Positions 11,243 to 23,508 of a stretch of DNA of 64,000 bases are shown one piece after another. Location: assembly GCF_905163445.1 (NCBI RefSeq), contig NC_053187.1, positions 7,192,001 through 7,256,000 on the forward strand, in the 5' to 3' direction. A program made the translations under genes and the position numbers. The DNA comes from Pararge aegeria (Eukaryota > Arthropoda > Insecta > Lepidoptera > Nymphalidae). Under the pieces are notes generated by a model. It saw only the letters and a list, made by a program, of their open reading frames with translations, had not been told where the DNA came from and made no database searches. Within the stretch, counting starts at the first letter, position 1. Every line of letters starts with the position of its first letter.

Positions 11243-11952
11243 GTGTGGATGACTTAAAAAACAGAATAATGTTTTTTTCTTATTTTCGCTCAATGCCTAC
11301 TATTAAGTTCCCGAACTCTATAATATGAAAGTGATGCACTTTATAAATTAAAGGCAGATCAAAGTAGAAGCCTCGGATAGCAAATTTCGAACATAGATTT
11401 TTATTATGTGCTTCTAAGGTATTCACAGGATATTTAGCGTTTTTAACCAGGCTAAGGATTTCATGCCTCTATTACTTTAGAAGTAACTAATAAGTTAACT
11501 ACATTTAGTGGCCTTGTCAGTCAAAACTTAAATATATTTATCTGCTGCCTTCGCCGAATTAGTTACAAATTATAGAAAACAAAAATAGAACATGATTCAT
11601 TACGTACATAAAATTACGAATTTTATAATTTACTTATTGTGTCTATACAGATAACGTAGTGCCTAGACAAATATCTTGCGTTACACTAGATATGTGAAAT
11701 TAATGTCTTCTGTTTCAAAAATACAAAGTACCTACTGCAATAAACGTGCAACATGAATCTGAAGTGCACTTGTACAAAATATATGTAATAAGCTAAGCTA
11801 ATAAAAATTTTATAGTGGCTAAGTTATTACGCTATATTTTTTTATTTTGCCAACCAGAAGTGACAACATACTCCTACAAGTTCTTATGTTGCAACCTTTT
11901 AATGTGCAAAGAAATGTTATATGAGCGATGTAGTAATGATCTAAATCTTAAC

Positions 11953-11981
11953 TAATATATATATATATATATATATATATA
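11953..11981. repeat. (TA)n microsatellite
   Basis: A dinucleotide run directly abuts the Helitron 3' terminus at 11982. Confidence 0.85.
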
Positions 11982-12397
11982 CTAGCTGTTGCCCGCGACT
12001 TCGTCTGCGTTTGATTTTGTTTTTTGATTTCAGTATCGCTAAGCCTTAAATGAGGGGTTTGCTGCTGTCCGCTGAGGAGTTCGGTCCTCTATCTCCAACC
12101 ACATTCATCAGATCTACACAAAGTTTTGGCGAAATTAAATACATATTATAACCTCTATAGTACAAAAATAATTATTTAAATCGGTTATAATTGGTCGGAG
12201 TTATGGTGTAAAATCGTAAAACACTTTCATCCCCTCTCCCAAAGGAACCGAGTATAATATCTGGATAAAAAGTATCCTATATTACTTCTAACACCTCCAA
12301 AAATATGTGTTCAAAGTTTCATGAGGATCGATTTAGTAGTTTTTGCGTGAAAGCGTAACAAACAAATTTCCATTGACATCAATAATATTAGTAGGGA
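11982..12397 (-). mobile_element. Non-autonomous Helitron (LEP1-like)
   Basis: Read on the minus strand it begins TCCCTACTAATATTA (5' TC) and ends CGCGGGCAACAGCTAG (3' CTAG), as Helitrons do. There are no terminal inverted repeats and no helicase ORF. Similar full-length copies lie at 18183-18583 (-), 42313-42750 (+) and 46182-46599 (+). Confidence 0.8.
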
Positions 12398-12474
12398 TAT
12401 ATTTTTAATTTGCCGTCTCATTGGTTGGACTAGCTTCTACGACGGACGATAAGGTATTGGTTTTGATTCCCGGA

Positions 12475-12835
12475 CTAGTATTGGATAGAAGCAGACGCTA
12501 CTTTGCGGAAATCCATGATATATTATGGAAATTAAGCTTAATTTGCTATAGTTCGCGAATCGCAGGAGAATCTATATGGTGTTATTTATAATTTCTTCAA
12601 TCCTTATACTCCACAACAAACAGATCTTCCGCAATGCCCTCTACGCACTATTCGCTCCGAAACCGGAGCATCCTAAGTAGATGTTGACTTTACAATGAAT
12701 AATTGTTAAGACTTAACAATTATTCATTGTAAGGTGTGGAGTATAAGGATTGAAGAAATTATAAATAACACCATACAGATTCTCCTTCGTTTCGCTTACT
12801 ATAGCAAATTAAGCTTAATTTTCATATTATTCCCG
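12475..12835. mobile_element. Palindromic fold-back element (family 2), best copy
   Basis: Arms of about 99 nt (12519-12617 and 12734-12832) are inverted copies with roughly 90% identity. At the core is a perfect 21-bp inverted repeat (12690-12710 / 12712-12732) around one base. No ORF. Diagnostic blocks are 'aattaagcttaatttgctat' and 'aatttcttcaatcctt'. Other copies are at 24905-25145, 27181-27435, 47930-48135 and 49065-49230. Confidence 0.75.
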
Positions 12836-13049
12836 GATCAGGCCGAAAATTGTTAGGAATTTATCAGGCAGGAAATTTCCTGTTTCGAAATAGGCTTAGG
12901 CTACGTGCGTTGCGGAGCACGATAAGCAGTCGGTCCCGGTTATAATTAAAGAACCAAATTGTTTAGAGCCTGCCTAGAAGTGAAATCCAGCTAATCTACA
13001 AAACTGCCTTTTAGCTGGTCCATACAATAAAGGTACTTTTTTATTGCAC

Positions 13050-13232
13050 TATCAATCACCTGGTGATAAAAAATGATGCCGTATAAGATGGCCAATCGGA
13101 TAGGGGTATGGTATTTATATCCTCTAATTTTTTTCGACATCGACAGGGAGCTAGGGTCTAAGTATCTGTAGCCGAAGCCTCCCACCAAACCAGACCAAAG
13201 AAAACTTTGAAATTACAAATTCCCAAATTGCC
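13050..13232 (-). repeat. SINE family B, 5'-truncated
   Basis: Reverse copy with the 'cacctggtgat', 'ggggtatgg' and 'cctcccaccaaaccagacc' blocks. The tRNA-like head is missing. Confidence 0.6.
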
Positions 13233-13710
13233 TTCGTTGAACCCCGTACTTTCCACTTACAAACCTCTAAGGTTCACAATCAAACGTTAACAATTGTAAC
13301 ATCCGTATTATTGCATTTAGGTTAAAGTAATCATCCTGTCCCCATTAACTAAGTATAATAATAAACTATCTAAACTATTTTTTCCTTACTCTATTAATAT
13401 ATGACATATAATGTAAACAATATTTTCATTACTTTCAGTGTAAAGTATATTTTTATAAATGGTATAGAAAAATTATCGAAAACAAATCCAAAGTAAAGGA
13501 GGTTTTCTTTATGAATATATGATTTTATTATTTTTTTATATTTTTATAACAAATTTAACACTAAAAAGTAATGGAAATATTGTTTATATAATAAGACAAG
13601 TACGAAACAATAAATAGGGTACATATACGTCTAGTGCCTATTTATTCATCTTATAAAAATATACTGAAAATCTATTTTAAAAGATGCTTATATGTAAATA
13701 TATATTTATA

Positions 13711-14000
13711 CTAGCTGTTGCCCGCGACTTCGTCTGCGTTTGATTTTGTTTTCCTGTATCGCTAAGCTTAAATGAGTATAGTTGTATATATAAATATTTA
13801 TATATATATATATATAACATGTGACTGTCAATTAATTATAGACAAATAATTTGCAATAAAATAAAATTGTGACTTTACTTAAAGATCTAAGCTATCCTAT
13901 CTCTTAAGTTGGACCAGACTGCTCACGGTGTGCCAATTTAATTTAAAATCGGTTCAGTAGTTTAGGAGTCCATCGCGGACAAACATCGTGACAGGAGATT
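13711..14000 (-). mobile_element. Helitron relic (LEP1-like 3' end)
   Basis: The left edge CTAGCTGTTGCCCGCGACTT is the reverse complement of the Helitron 3' terminus. The interior soon diverges into AT repeats. The right edge is uncertain. Confidence 0.55.
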
Positions 14001-14886
14001 TATATATATTAAGATGACACTACAATTATTGTGAATATTGTGAAATACAACTATAATGACTGCGTTACTCTTTGCAAATGCAGTTCAATATTCAAAATAA
14101 AGAAATCTAGTCAAGTGTGTTTCCTAGCACGAATATAGGGTCCCGTAGTTCTTATAGTAAAACGAAACCGTGGACTTAATAAATATATTGAGTTTAATAA
14201 AAACCAGCAATTACATTTTTAATTAATTATGTTAAGCGATTATACATTGTGATTGTGTTCATAATTATAATTTTTAGTGATTCCATCTTTTCGATTTTTC
14301 AACTACAGTAGTGTAATCGTTCACACGGGACCATTAATCTCACATAAAACTTATGTGCTGATTTGTTTATCAAGTGTTATAGTTGTTTTTAAAAATATAT
14401 AATTATAAAAACCAGAAACGTAGTATTTTATACCTTTTAGTAACGCTCACTTTCAAAAATGGAAAGCACAGGAACAGACGAAGCAGAAAACATCTCACTT
14501 TCATGTTTGCGTACATCAAAGATTTTCTTTATTTAATGTTTCCACGCCCAGGTGAGAAGTTATTATTAAAATTACAGCTGTAATAGTTTCCTAATAAAGT
14601 AAATGATAGACAGACAGACGTAAACTAATAGTTTTTTATTATACATCGGAACCCTAAATATAACAATTACGCATTTTATATAATACGACCTAACGCCTTG
14701 GCTACTTTTTACGCGTCGTCGCGTGCTACACCAAACGTGCGCATAACGCTGAAGTTATGTACCATGACATAAATTGATCTTGATATCACACTGACGGTCT
14801 TGAAGTGACCTCAGCTATTGTCATTATTGCCGCTAGCCCTCCATGGTCCATTGCTACTAAACTTATTTTTGTTCAATGATTCATGA

Positions 14887-14925
14887 TATAAAAGTGATGT
14901 TCAGCATCAATTCTTATTAATCAGC
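14887..14925 (+). promoter_or_regulatory. Core promoter of gene 3
   Basis: TATAAAA at 14887-14893 and ATCAGC at 14920-14925. The CCCCAC element seen at six other genes was not found here. Confidence 0.55.
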
Positions 14926-14953
14926 GGCGAAACGTGTATTAAACAACACTAAA

Positions 14954-17178
14954 ATGTTCAGCAAAGTGAGTGTGACTAAAGAGTTTCATGTGTAATAAGA
15001 TATGTCGTTAACTTAATCGTGTGAAAATCATGTGAAGTGACCGCAAGTAATTTAAAACCGTAGCCAGCTTACCGCTTAGTGTTATTTTGTTGACGTACGG
15101 TTTGATCTCGTCTTATCATGTATCGAGATCAGTACAGTTTACACACAGTTAAAAATTTATAGCGATAAATAACTGTAGCTATTTCCCTGGTTTACTCTGT
15201 TAAAATTAAAATGTTTTGCATTTACAATTTCGCTTATAAGAATTATTTTTGTTTTTTTATAAATTTACCGCAGGTTTTTAAGTCCGCTCTGTATATCTTT
15301 ATATGGTGTCCATGGGCTTTGGCATACATTTTTCATTGACAATTATAAAAACAAATTACTAGTGATTCATCGCAATCTAAGGCTTCGCGCTGTCGTTCAA
15401 AAAACTCTAGCCATCGACTTATGTACAGCTATTACTGAAATAGTAATTGTATGAGAGTTTCCCGTACATGTTGTCGTTTTAGAAAGAATGAAATATTTTT
15501 TTTATCTGCTTCTGCCCTTTAGGCTTAAATTATTAAGCCTAATTATTTTATTTCCAGATCGTTGTATTTGGAGCTCTATTCACGGCAGCCAAAGCTGTCT
15601 ACTACCCAGCTCCTGCAGTATCCTCACAAGCAATACTTCGCCATGACGAAGGTCTAGCGCTAGGACACATCGCTGCCCCGGCACACTATGCCGTGCCGTT
15701 AGTACACGCTGCCCCTCTCGCACATTATGCTGCCCCAGTATACTCTGGTTATGATGTTCACGGTGACGGACATGATGAATACGTAAGTAATCTTCAACCC
15801 TAACTAAATTGATTTCAAAATTATAGGTAAATTAATTGATAATATACCTACATAAGCATTTTTATGACGGCCGATTGGCGCAGTTTGCAGCGACCCTGCT
15901 TTCTGAGTCCAAGGCCGTGGGTTCGATTCCCACAACTGGAAAATGTTTGTGTGATGAGCATGAATGTTTTTTAGTGGCTGGGTGTTTATATGTATATTCT
16001 AAGTATTTATGTATATTATTCATAAAATATTCATCAGTCATCTTAGTACACATAACACAAGCTACACTTACTTTGGGGCTACATGGCGATGTGTGCTTTG
16101 TCGTAATATATTTAATATAATATATTTAATTAAATTTTTGAAAAGTTTAAATGCTTGTTGTGACTCTACCGTCCGTTGAAATGGTCGATTTTACGGAGAA
16201 GAAGCCGGCAAGAAAACCAGCAATCCCAACATAAAAAATACTAGTTAGCAATCATTGTCCTGTTTTGTTTGATTAAAAAAGCAGATCTGAATGCTTTCAA
16301 GCAATCTACAGACTTAACTCCCCAGGTTTTTTTTTTAATTTCGATCACAAGTAAATTCATATTTCAATTTAGGCATAAGCATAAGCTGGACATTTATGTG
16401 AATAGGATTAAGGACAACCTAAAAATCATATTTTATGCTAAGAAATATTTAATTAAATATCAGCCTTTGTCTTCGGATGCACTCTTTTTTGAGTGCATTC
16501 AATTCAACCTACAACAATATCAGATCCACCTTAATAATTAGAAGACTTGTTAATACTATGTTTAATCTGTTAAGCTTTTGAACTCCGCGGTTCGATTCGA
16601 TCTACATGAAGTCTACAAATAATCATATACATAGTATATACTGTACTGTAAAGTGTTAACATACATCTTCAATCTTTATTCTTACACAGGCGTATCCCAA
16701 ATACGACTTCGCGTACTCAGTGGACGACCCCCACACCGGGGATCACAAGGCTCAGCACGAAAGCCGTGATGGTGACACAGTGCATGGATTCTACTCGTTA
16801 CTGCAACCCGACGGTTCCGTCAGAAAAGTCGAATATACTGCTGATGATCATAGCGGGTATAACATTATACATCTTTTACAAAGTCTCCTATATGACATTG
16901 ACCATTTTAGTGTGGTTATTTAATTAATTCCTCTATTTCATTTAAGGAATTCGGATTCTAGACCCTTATTATTATCGAAATTATACAACGATTCCGTCTC
17001 TATTTTTGGCTTCCGTGTATAAATAGTTCATGCAACATTGCTGTAAGCCCACTAATCTGCAGGTTAAATTTGGAACTGATTTGATTTTTTTTTTAATTTA
17101 TATTACAGATTCAACGCAGTGGTTCATAATTCCGCACCCTCCATCCACCCGCAACCGCTCTACGATGCACACTACTAA
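14954..17178 (+). CDS. RR-2 cuticular protein (gene 3)
   Basis: Secreted chitin-binding cuticle protein, 157 residues. Exons: 14954-14965 (MFSK), 15558-15782, 16690-16856, 17109-17178; phases 0, 0, 2. The signal peptide is IVVFGALFTAAKA, then VSSQAILRHDEG, a variant of the SSQSIVRHD motif. The middle is rich in His-Ala-Ala-Pro (LVHAAPLAHYAAP). The RR-2 domain spans about residues 81-140: YPKYDFAYSVDDPHTGDHKA, DGDTVHGFYSLLQPDGSVRK, YTADDHSG, FNAVVHNSAP; it ends DAHY. DDPHTGD replaces the ADPHTGD of its neighbours, and many synonymous sites differ from genes 4-6, so it has escaped homogenisation or is older. The exon-3 donor is GTATAA. Intron 2 contains a SINE of family A. Confidence 0.92.
15867..16130 (+). 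repeat. tRNA-derived SINE, family A
   Basis: The head GGCCGATTGGCGCAGTTTGC and box-B-like GTGGGTTCGATTCCCAC are tRNA-like. The body has 'atgaatgttttttagtggct', 'cataacacaagctac' and 'ggcgatgtgtg' blocks and an AT-rich tail. Short open frames through it are not genes. It lies in intron 2 of gene 3. Confidence 0.8.
16155..16228 (-). repeat. LINE tail relic
   Basis: GAGAAGAAGCCGGCAAGAAA is the reverse complement of a block in the non-LTR 3' region at 49620-49650. A short fragment only. Confidence 0.45.
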
Positions 17179-17332
17179 ATTTAGAAATATAATATTTAAA
17201 TCTACCATTTCTATAAATAATATATTTATTCACCGAATAATTTGTTTAATTTTATCATCAACAATATATTATGTAAAAATAAGGAGTGTTAGAATAATTA
17301 AGAAGGGAAGATATTGAATTATAGGATCATTA

Positions 17333-17338
17333 AATAAA
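17333..17338 (+). terminator. Poly(A) signal of gene 3
   Basis: AATAAA about 155 nt after the stop codon. Confidence 0.55.
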
Positions 17339-17399
17339 ACCTATTGTTATGATAGATCAAAACATTCCGGACAAATTTGATCTATATTTATATTTCGAA

Positions 17400-17555
17400 T
17401 GTGAACCATTTGAATAAATAAATAAAAATATACTACGACAATACACACATCGCCATGAAGTCCCAAAGTAAGTGTAGCTTATGTTGTGGGTACTAAGATG
17501 ACTGATAAAATCACCCAGACACTGAAACACATTCATGTTCATTTGACACAAACAT
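17400..17555 (-). repeat. SINE family A, head missing
   Basis: Reverse copy with 'acacatcgccatgaagtccc', 'gcttatgttgtgggtac' and 'acattcatgttcat' blocks. The tRNA-like head is absent. Confidence 0.65.
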
Positions 17556-18182
17556 TTGAAGTATAAAAAAGATCAAATTTGTGATCCTTTCTACAACATT
17601 TTACCGAGTTTTGGCACCATTATTACCTCAAAACTAGAAACTTAACTTTGATATATTTTGCTAGCTCTTGAAACACAGACTTCACAACTCATATAATCTA
17701 GAAAGAAGAAATATTTTCTTCAAAAAATATCGAAATAACAAAATAAGTTAATATTTTTTTCAGGATTTTTAATCACGACTGATCGAACACAGATTTGAGA
17801 ATTATAATTTTATAATCATTATCATGCTGGCAGTTCATTCATTTTCGATTATGTATCAGACAGAAATGGAGACCAACGCTTTTTATTTTCTTACAAAAAT
17901 TATAAATATGCACAAAAACAATATAAAAACTAAATTAGACGGCCTCACTGCTAAAAATATAAAGATATTTTTTGTAACCTTGAATGAAAATTTAACAATA
18001 AATTCGGATGCTGCACACCAACGGAAATAAAGTACAGTACAAAAAGTAAATAAAAAGCTATACCTAGTAAAAAACTTCGGATATAAAAATTGTGAAACTG
18101 AGCAAATTTAAACCTTAAACCGGCTAGGTGCGTTGGACTGGCACACGAAGGATTCCGTACTATATAAGGATCTATATATACA

Positions 18183-18583
18183 CTAGCTGTTGCCCGCGAC
18201 TTCGTCTGCGTTTGATTTTGTTGTTAGTTGTAGATCTAAAATAGTATCGCTAAGCCTTAAATAAGGGGTTTGCTGCTGTCCGCTGAGGAGTTTTGTCCTT
18301 TATCTCCAACTATAGTTTGGGCAAAATTAAACACATATTATAACCTAGTACAAAAATTATTATCTAAATCGGTTATAATTTGTCCGAGTTATGGTGTAAA
18401 ATTGTCAAACACTCATACCATCTCCCAAAGGAACCGAGCTTAATGTCGGGATAAAAAGTATCCTATATTACTTCTAACACTTCCAAGAATATGTGTACAA
18501 AGTTTCATGAGGATCGGTTAAGCAGTTTTTGCGTGAAAGCGTAACAAACAAACTTACATTGACATTTATAATATTAGTAGGGA
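18183..18583 (-). mobile_element. Non-autonomous Helitron (LEP1-like)
   Basis: The left edge CTAGCTGTTGCCCGCGACTT and right edge TAATATTAGTAGGGA are the reverse complements of the family 3' and 5' termini. The interior closely matches 11982-12397 ('gctgctgtccgctgaggag', 'aagtttcatgaggatcg'). Confidence 0.8.
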
Positions 18584-18619
18584 TAGGTATAGAGATGTAA
18601 AGATCGAGCAAAAACCTCA

Positions 18620-18800
18620 TTTTTGGTATGTAGTAGTAGAGATTTTTGTTACAGAGCACGTCCGTAAAGTTCTACCACCATGCTTGTTTCTGCTGTCAAG
18701 CAGCATTACAGTGTTCCGGTCTGAACTATATCATTGCCGACGTATTCACTTAACACCTACGCCTCAGATTGATGGGCAAAGGGCGGACTTCTAATTAGGA
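18620..18800 (-). repeat. Dispersed repeat family C
   Basis: Reverse copy: 'gttacagagcacgtccgta', 'ccaccatgcttgtttctgct' and 'tgatgggca' match the copies at 48780 (-) and 35860 (+). Confidence 0.6.
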
Positions 18801-18976
18801 CTTCTTGTAGACCCTGCGATGTTTTACTGTTTGTAGACGTACACCAAGATCGAAACCCCATTGGACTCTATATTTTCATTGTTGGTATGTGAAGGTTTTG
18901 TATATTTCTTTATCTCTGATGATATTAAACGTGATGTTAGATATCAATAAAATAATATATTGGTATATGAAAAACG

Positions 18977-18982
18977 TTTAAT
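18977..18982 (-). terminator. Possible poly(A) signal of gene 4
   Basis: ATTAAA on the minus strand 46 nt after the stop codon. No canonical AATAAA was found nearer. Confidence 0.35.
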
Positions 18983-19027
18983 AAATTAAAAAATAGGTTC
19001 CATTAATAATACTAGTTTGGTTTGCGC

Positions 19028-21313
19028 TTAGTAGTGAGAGTAATAGCCCTGGGGGTGAACCGAGGGAGCGGAGTTGTGTACGACGGCGTTGAATCTGAAA
19101 AAACAAAACATGGGATTTAAGCAGGCGTTACTTTTTGGAAGTCGATGATACACAATGAATATTAGATAACAATTGACAGATTAGAAAATCAATTTTTAGT
19201 AGGAAGTTCCGTAACGCGGTTTGCGGTAGGAATAAACTGGTAGAAATCGTCACGTAAGACCTGCACCTCTGAAAGCACGCTGACTTGTCCCTACCAATAA
19301 ATCAAAAGCATGGGATCATGAATATGAAAGTTTACCCCGTTTCATATTACACATATTATTCAGATATTATTGCCAATGTACGCGAGTTCTCTGAGAGTTG
19401 ATACAGCTGTGGGAAAAGATAAGTTTTTATCATTTTTCCGGGGATATAATTGTCTCCTGCCCATACTAGCCGTGCTGCTGGGTGAGGTTTGCCGTATCTC
19501 GGTTATATTCACCAACAACCTACTTCACAAGAGCGTTGGTAGATTGTCACACATAAAGAGATTGAGGGTGTTAATGAAATGGTATTCAGAAAATAAACAA
19601 TAGCTTACCCGTTGTGGTCATCGGCGGTGTATTCGACCTTGCGGACGGAGCCGTCAGGTTGCACTAGTGAGTAGTATCCGTGCACGGCGTCTCCATCGCG
19701 GCTCTCATGCTGGGACTTGTGGTCGCCGGTGTGGGGGTCGGCCACGGAGTACGCGAAGTCGTATCTGGGGTGGGCCTGAAAACATTCAATTAGTCATGAT
19801 CAAATTATGCTGAATAGAAAAAAACATACAAAAATATATAAGGCAATCGGAAAAAGTTGTGCATTCCTATAGCTATGATTTAAGGAACTTGCATAGAACT
19901 TGGCACCCATTCAAATGTCAACTATTTTAATATAAGTAATTCCTTAAGTTTATTCGGAGCCACGATGATGTTTGGCTCCGTTTTGACGCTGATCTGGCGA
20001 CTAAATCATTTTTTTTAAATCAAAATTGTCATTAATTCAAGGAATAATCTAAGATTAATACTTATATATAAATTTACTCGTATTATAAATGCGAAAGTGT
20101 GTTACTAATGTTGTTAAACAAACTATTAAAGAGTTTGTTCGTTTGTTTGTGCTTCTCTTATGCCCTAACTAAGCTACCAATCGTATCGTTAAGCTTCCAA
20201 ACGAACTTGATTTTTGGCATACAATTAGTATAAAGTAACATACGCCTTATTTATCCCAGGAAAATATACGGTTCCCACGGGATTTATAAAAACCGTAATA
20301 GCCGCGGGGCACAGCTAGTAAAACTTATTGAAAATTAAAAGCTTACATATTCGTCATGGCCAGCATAGCTCGCAGCAGGAGCGTAGTATGCAGGAGCGTA
20401 TGCAATTGGTGCAGCGTGAGCCAAAGGTGCGGCATAGCCCAAAGAAGCGCCAATGTGACCCTCGTCATGACGCACGATGCTCTGAGAAGACACAGCGTGT
20501 CCGAGCAGACCAGCGTTGGCCGCAGCCACCATTGCTCCGAAAGCTAAAATCTAGTAATAAGACAAAATACATTAAAGCTATTGGTTTTCTTTAATAAATT
20601 CCAAGCATGAATTTATGACAATTCATACACAGTATAAAACAATAGTATAAAACAAAGTCGCTTTCCGCGTTTAGGTCTCACCATCGTTTATATAATATTT
20701 TCACATATAGTTTACATATATAAAACAGCTTAACAAATTTTTGTAAGTGGAAAAAAAACCACATTTATCAGCAAATTTAAAAGGCAGTAACTCCACTATT
20801 TTATAGGGAGTCCTTAGTTAAACATATTTTTTTCCTAGCAGTTCTAAATATAAAATTTACTTTATCATTAAGAAATAACTTATGTACTTTTTAAACAGAA
20901 TCAATTTTTTGCTTAAGAAAAGGCGTTTTCTGACCATCCACACTAACAACAATAGAGAAACGTTTGACACTTGAGACAATAGAACAATATCAACACTATT
21001 TAATATCAACACAACTTTTTGTTTAAAAGTTGAATGAATAGTGCGAGTACATTTATTACATTTTGGTTCACTAACTACACCGTAACCCTGACTTCAATAG
21101 CACAAATTGGTTGTAAAATTGCTACCCATATCATAAACTTGACCTTGACATAGACTGTATATTTTTCGAGCATGTAATTGGATAGCCTAAGTGTTTATTT
21201 TTACAAATGTTTAATCAAACAGAACGGCTTCTTTGGATACTTTTTCTGAAACATTTATTATCTTATATTGCTAATTCTATGCTTATTAATATTCCACTCA
21301 CTCTGGCGAACAT
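19028..21313 (-). CDS. RR-2 cuticular protein (gene 4, inverted)
   Basis: The only array member on the minus strand; a secreted chitin-binding cuticle protein of 149 residues. Exons in order of translation: 21302-21313 (MFAR), 20347-20550, 19609-19775, 19028-19094; phases 0, 0, 2. The signal peptide is ILAFGAMVAAANA, then GLLGHAVSSQSIVRHDEGH and an AAPLAHAAPIAYAPAYYAPA-type low-complexity region. The RR-2 domain is at about residues 74-133: HPRYDFAYSVADPHTGDHKS, DGDAVHGYYSLVQPDGSVRK, YTADDHNG, FNAVVHNSAPSVHPQ; it ends YSHY. Its exon 3 differs from that of gene 6 at about 8 of 167 bases despite opposite orientation, which suggests gene conversion or a recent inverted duplication. Intron 2 contains a Helitron-like fragment. 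Confidence 0.92.
20077..20318 (+). mobile_element. Helitron-like fragment in gene 4 intron 2
   Basis: Starts near TATTATAAATGCGAAAGTG and ends GCCGCGGGGCACAGCTAG, with a CTAG 3' terminus. It is a more diverged subfamily than the four full-length copies. Confidence 0.6.
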
Positions 21314-21339
21314 TGTTGTTTATTGCAGTGTTGGTCAGT

Positions 21340-21406
21340 GATTGATGTCGATAGCCTGGTACCCGTGGTTTTTATATCATATAACACTCAATATAAATAA
21401 GTGGGG
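21340..21406 (-). promoter_or_regulatory. Promoter of gene 4
   Basis: On the minus strand: CCCCACTT (21406-21399), TATAAAA (21376-21370) and ATCAATC (21346-21340). TATA to ATCAATC spacing is 30 nt, as in genes 5 and 6. Confidence 0.65.
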
Positions 21407-21409
21407 CGT

Positions 21410-23412
21410 TAAACAAGACAACTCGTAGGTCAGTGCTTAGAATATTTGTTAAATATTTGAATTTGCGAGCGAAAAAATATATGTTCTACACTAACAAGTG
21501 AATGCCAGCGGAGAAATTTAGAAATTTTCCCGCGGTGCCTTTGCTCATCTCCAGAAGCCAAGCTACAGGCCAAAATAAAAACACTCTTATCTTGAAATGA
21601 AGGACTTTCGTATAAATTTCCTACTTCACCTGTCTGTTTGAGGATAGTATTTTCTATGGGTTTTAAAGAGCTGACATACTCCTTACAGGATAACCCTCAA
21701 GCCATCTGAGACAGTATTCTCACAAACCAGATATGATTGCAGTGAGAGGCGACGCTGTTAAATAAATAAATAAACAGATATTTCTTATTTTTGAATCAAA
21801 TGAGCACCAGTACAGTGGTTTTCAGTCATTCAGGACATTTTTTTTTTAAATACAGAAGAAATAATTTAATGAACGAAATAATCACAAGAACCGTTGGTGT
21901 GTTCAGTGTTGTTCGGAGTTTTCATAGTTTGTACACTTTCATTCCGGTGAAGTAAAAAAAAACGGGTGTCATAGAAGCACAAGTCCTCGAGCCCTTTAAA
22001 TGATAGTAAGTGTTGATACATTTGCATGTGGCACTTACTACCGATCATACATATGTTCTGGAAGGATAATTTAAGAGAAAAATGTACCGTTTTACTCTTC
22101 TATTTCTACGAGAGTTTAAGTAGTACTGCTTATTTCTGCCTCCAAGAAACATTGCTGTGTTCCGACCTTAAAGGCGTTGTTATTTCGTCAGTTATAAGTC
22201 TTGAGAAAAAACCTTGAGTCCCCTTTTTCTTCGGAAAACCCTTGTCTGAGTCTGCATACACAACAGACACAACAACAACACACTGCAGAAGGTGAATTGC
22301 ATGGATCCGTTCAACTGATACAAGGTAGGGATAGGCACGGACCCTAAATCCGCATCGTCGAAAATTTGATTATCTCATTACGATAGTCATATTAAATCAA
22401 AGACGTTCGTAAATCAAATAAATTACATATTATGTAATATTCTAATATAACATAATATATAACTACGAGTATGCAACACAAAATTCCGACCGACTAGATA
22501 ATTAATAAATATTACCGGAGAAAATAAGATATAGGGAAGTTTACGTGTTTTCAACGCTCCATTTGATAAGAAATAAGAATCGAGCTGAACTATTTACCAT
22601 TCATTAGATTGCCGTATATAATATAAAATATTACCAATCTGTAATATTTATAATTATTGCACAAAGAACTTTGATCATACGCACTGTGATTGTCTGTTTC
22701 GCAAGTGATCCCGCAACATGTGTTGATGTTGATGGATTTTCAACGGCCTACATTGTGGGGTCTAGGGTTCTACTCCAGATAGTATTCAATTTCTTAATTT
22801 TTTTAATCTAGCCTAATTGAAGCCTTCGGATGCAGCTAATGGTAACAAGGCTGCAAAGAAAAGCGTTAGTAATTTAGTGTTTAACTGTGATGCCGAATGG
22901 AAATCAAGGGCTAAGCACGTCCATCTTAGATTAGCTAGGTAGTACAGAAGCTCTAACTTGTTATCAGAGAACCACAGCTATTTTTGCCCTCGCCCATTAC
23001 ATTTATGAAATAATAATCCTCATCGACAAATTACCAGCTCACTACAAAGCCCCGTGCTCTTCTCTAAGAATCAGCAGGGTGTAGGCCATGGTCCACCCCG
23101 CTGGCCAAGTGCGGATTGGTAGACTTAAGCACAGACGCCCTTGTGAACTCTCAGGCATGTCGGTTTCCTCACCATTAAAGCGAGTGATATTTAATTGTGT
23201 AATTAAAAACGCACATCACTCCGACAAAGGAGCCGAAGTTTTACCCACTGCGCTACCATCGCTTAATTCATGAAATAGATTGATATAATTATTTCAATTA
23301 TATATCTTAGATAGAGAGAGATAGATACGCCGTAATGTGTAATTACTGTTAGGAAATTATTTTAACGCGACCTTTGTTGTTATTGTTTTTTTTTACGAGG
23401 TGTGCATGAACT
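21410..23412. other. Intergenic region, divergent genes 4 and 5
   Basis: The shared upstream region of gene 4 (-) and gene 5 (+), about 2 kb between start sites. No gene seen. 23060-23275 is a copy of a dispersed repeat ('gtgtaggccatggtccaccc', 'gtgaactctcaggcatg', 'cgcacatcactccgac'). Confidence 0.55.
23060..23275 (+). repeat. Dispersed repeat (family D)
   Basis: Blocks 'ggtccaccccgctggcc', 'gaactctcaggcatg' and 'aattaaaaacgcacatcact' recur wholly or in part near 7030, 8740, 49370, 55510, 62340-62520 and 63360-63490. The class is not certain. Confidence 0.5.
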
Positions 23413-23487
23413 AATGTCACCCCACTTGTTCTTATTATAACAAAACGGACTATATAAACTCACGGTCAGAAACCACCGATATCAATC
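23413..23487 (+). promoter_or_regulatory. Promoter block of gene 5
   Basis: AATGTCACCCCACTTGTT (23413-23430), TATATAAA (23451-23458), CACGGTCAG just after TATA, and GATATCAATC ending at 23487. Every element has the same spacing as in gene 6 (30119-30193). Confidence 0.75.
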
Positions 23488-23508
23488 GTTGAATTGAATT
23501 GACCAAAC

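Larger units (their letters stand above)
11243..14886. other. Intergenic region, genes 2-3
   Basis: No gene seen. It holds a (TA)n tract, a Helitron (11982-12397), a large palindromic element (12475-12835), a SINE relic (13050-13232) and a second Helitron relic (13711-14000), listed separately. 14014-14886 is AT-rich and featureless to me. Confidence 0.55.
17339..18976. other. Intergenic region, convergent genes 3 and 4
   Basis: The 3' ends of gene 3 (+) and gene 4 (-) face each other here. No gene seen. It holds a SINE A relic (17400-17555), a Helitron (18183-18583) and a family C repeat (18620-18800). Confidence 0.55.

Noticed and set aside
15867..15940. True tRNA gene
   Set aside because: Box A and B matches are present, but the acceptor stem does not pair and the sequence continues into a repeated SINE body.
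15836..16120. 94-codon forward and 63-codon reverse open frames
   Set aside because: Both run through a SINE A; similar frames recur in every copy of the repeat.
20328..20594. 88-codon forward open frame
   Set aside because: Antisense of gene 4 exon 2, which has signal peptide, family motif and splice sites on the minus strand.
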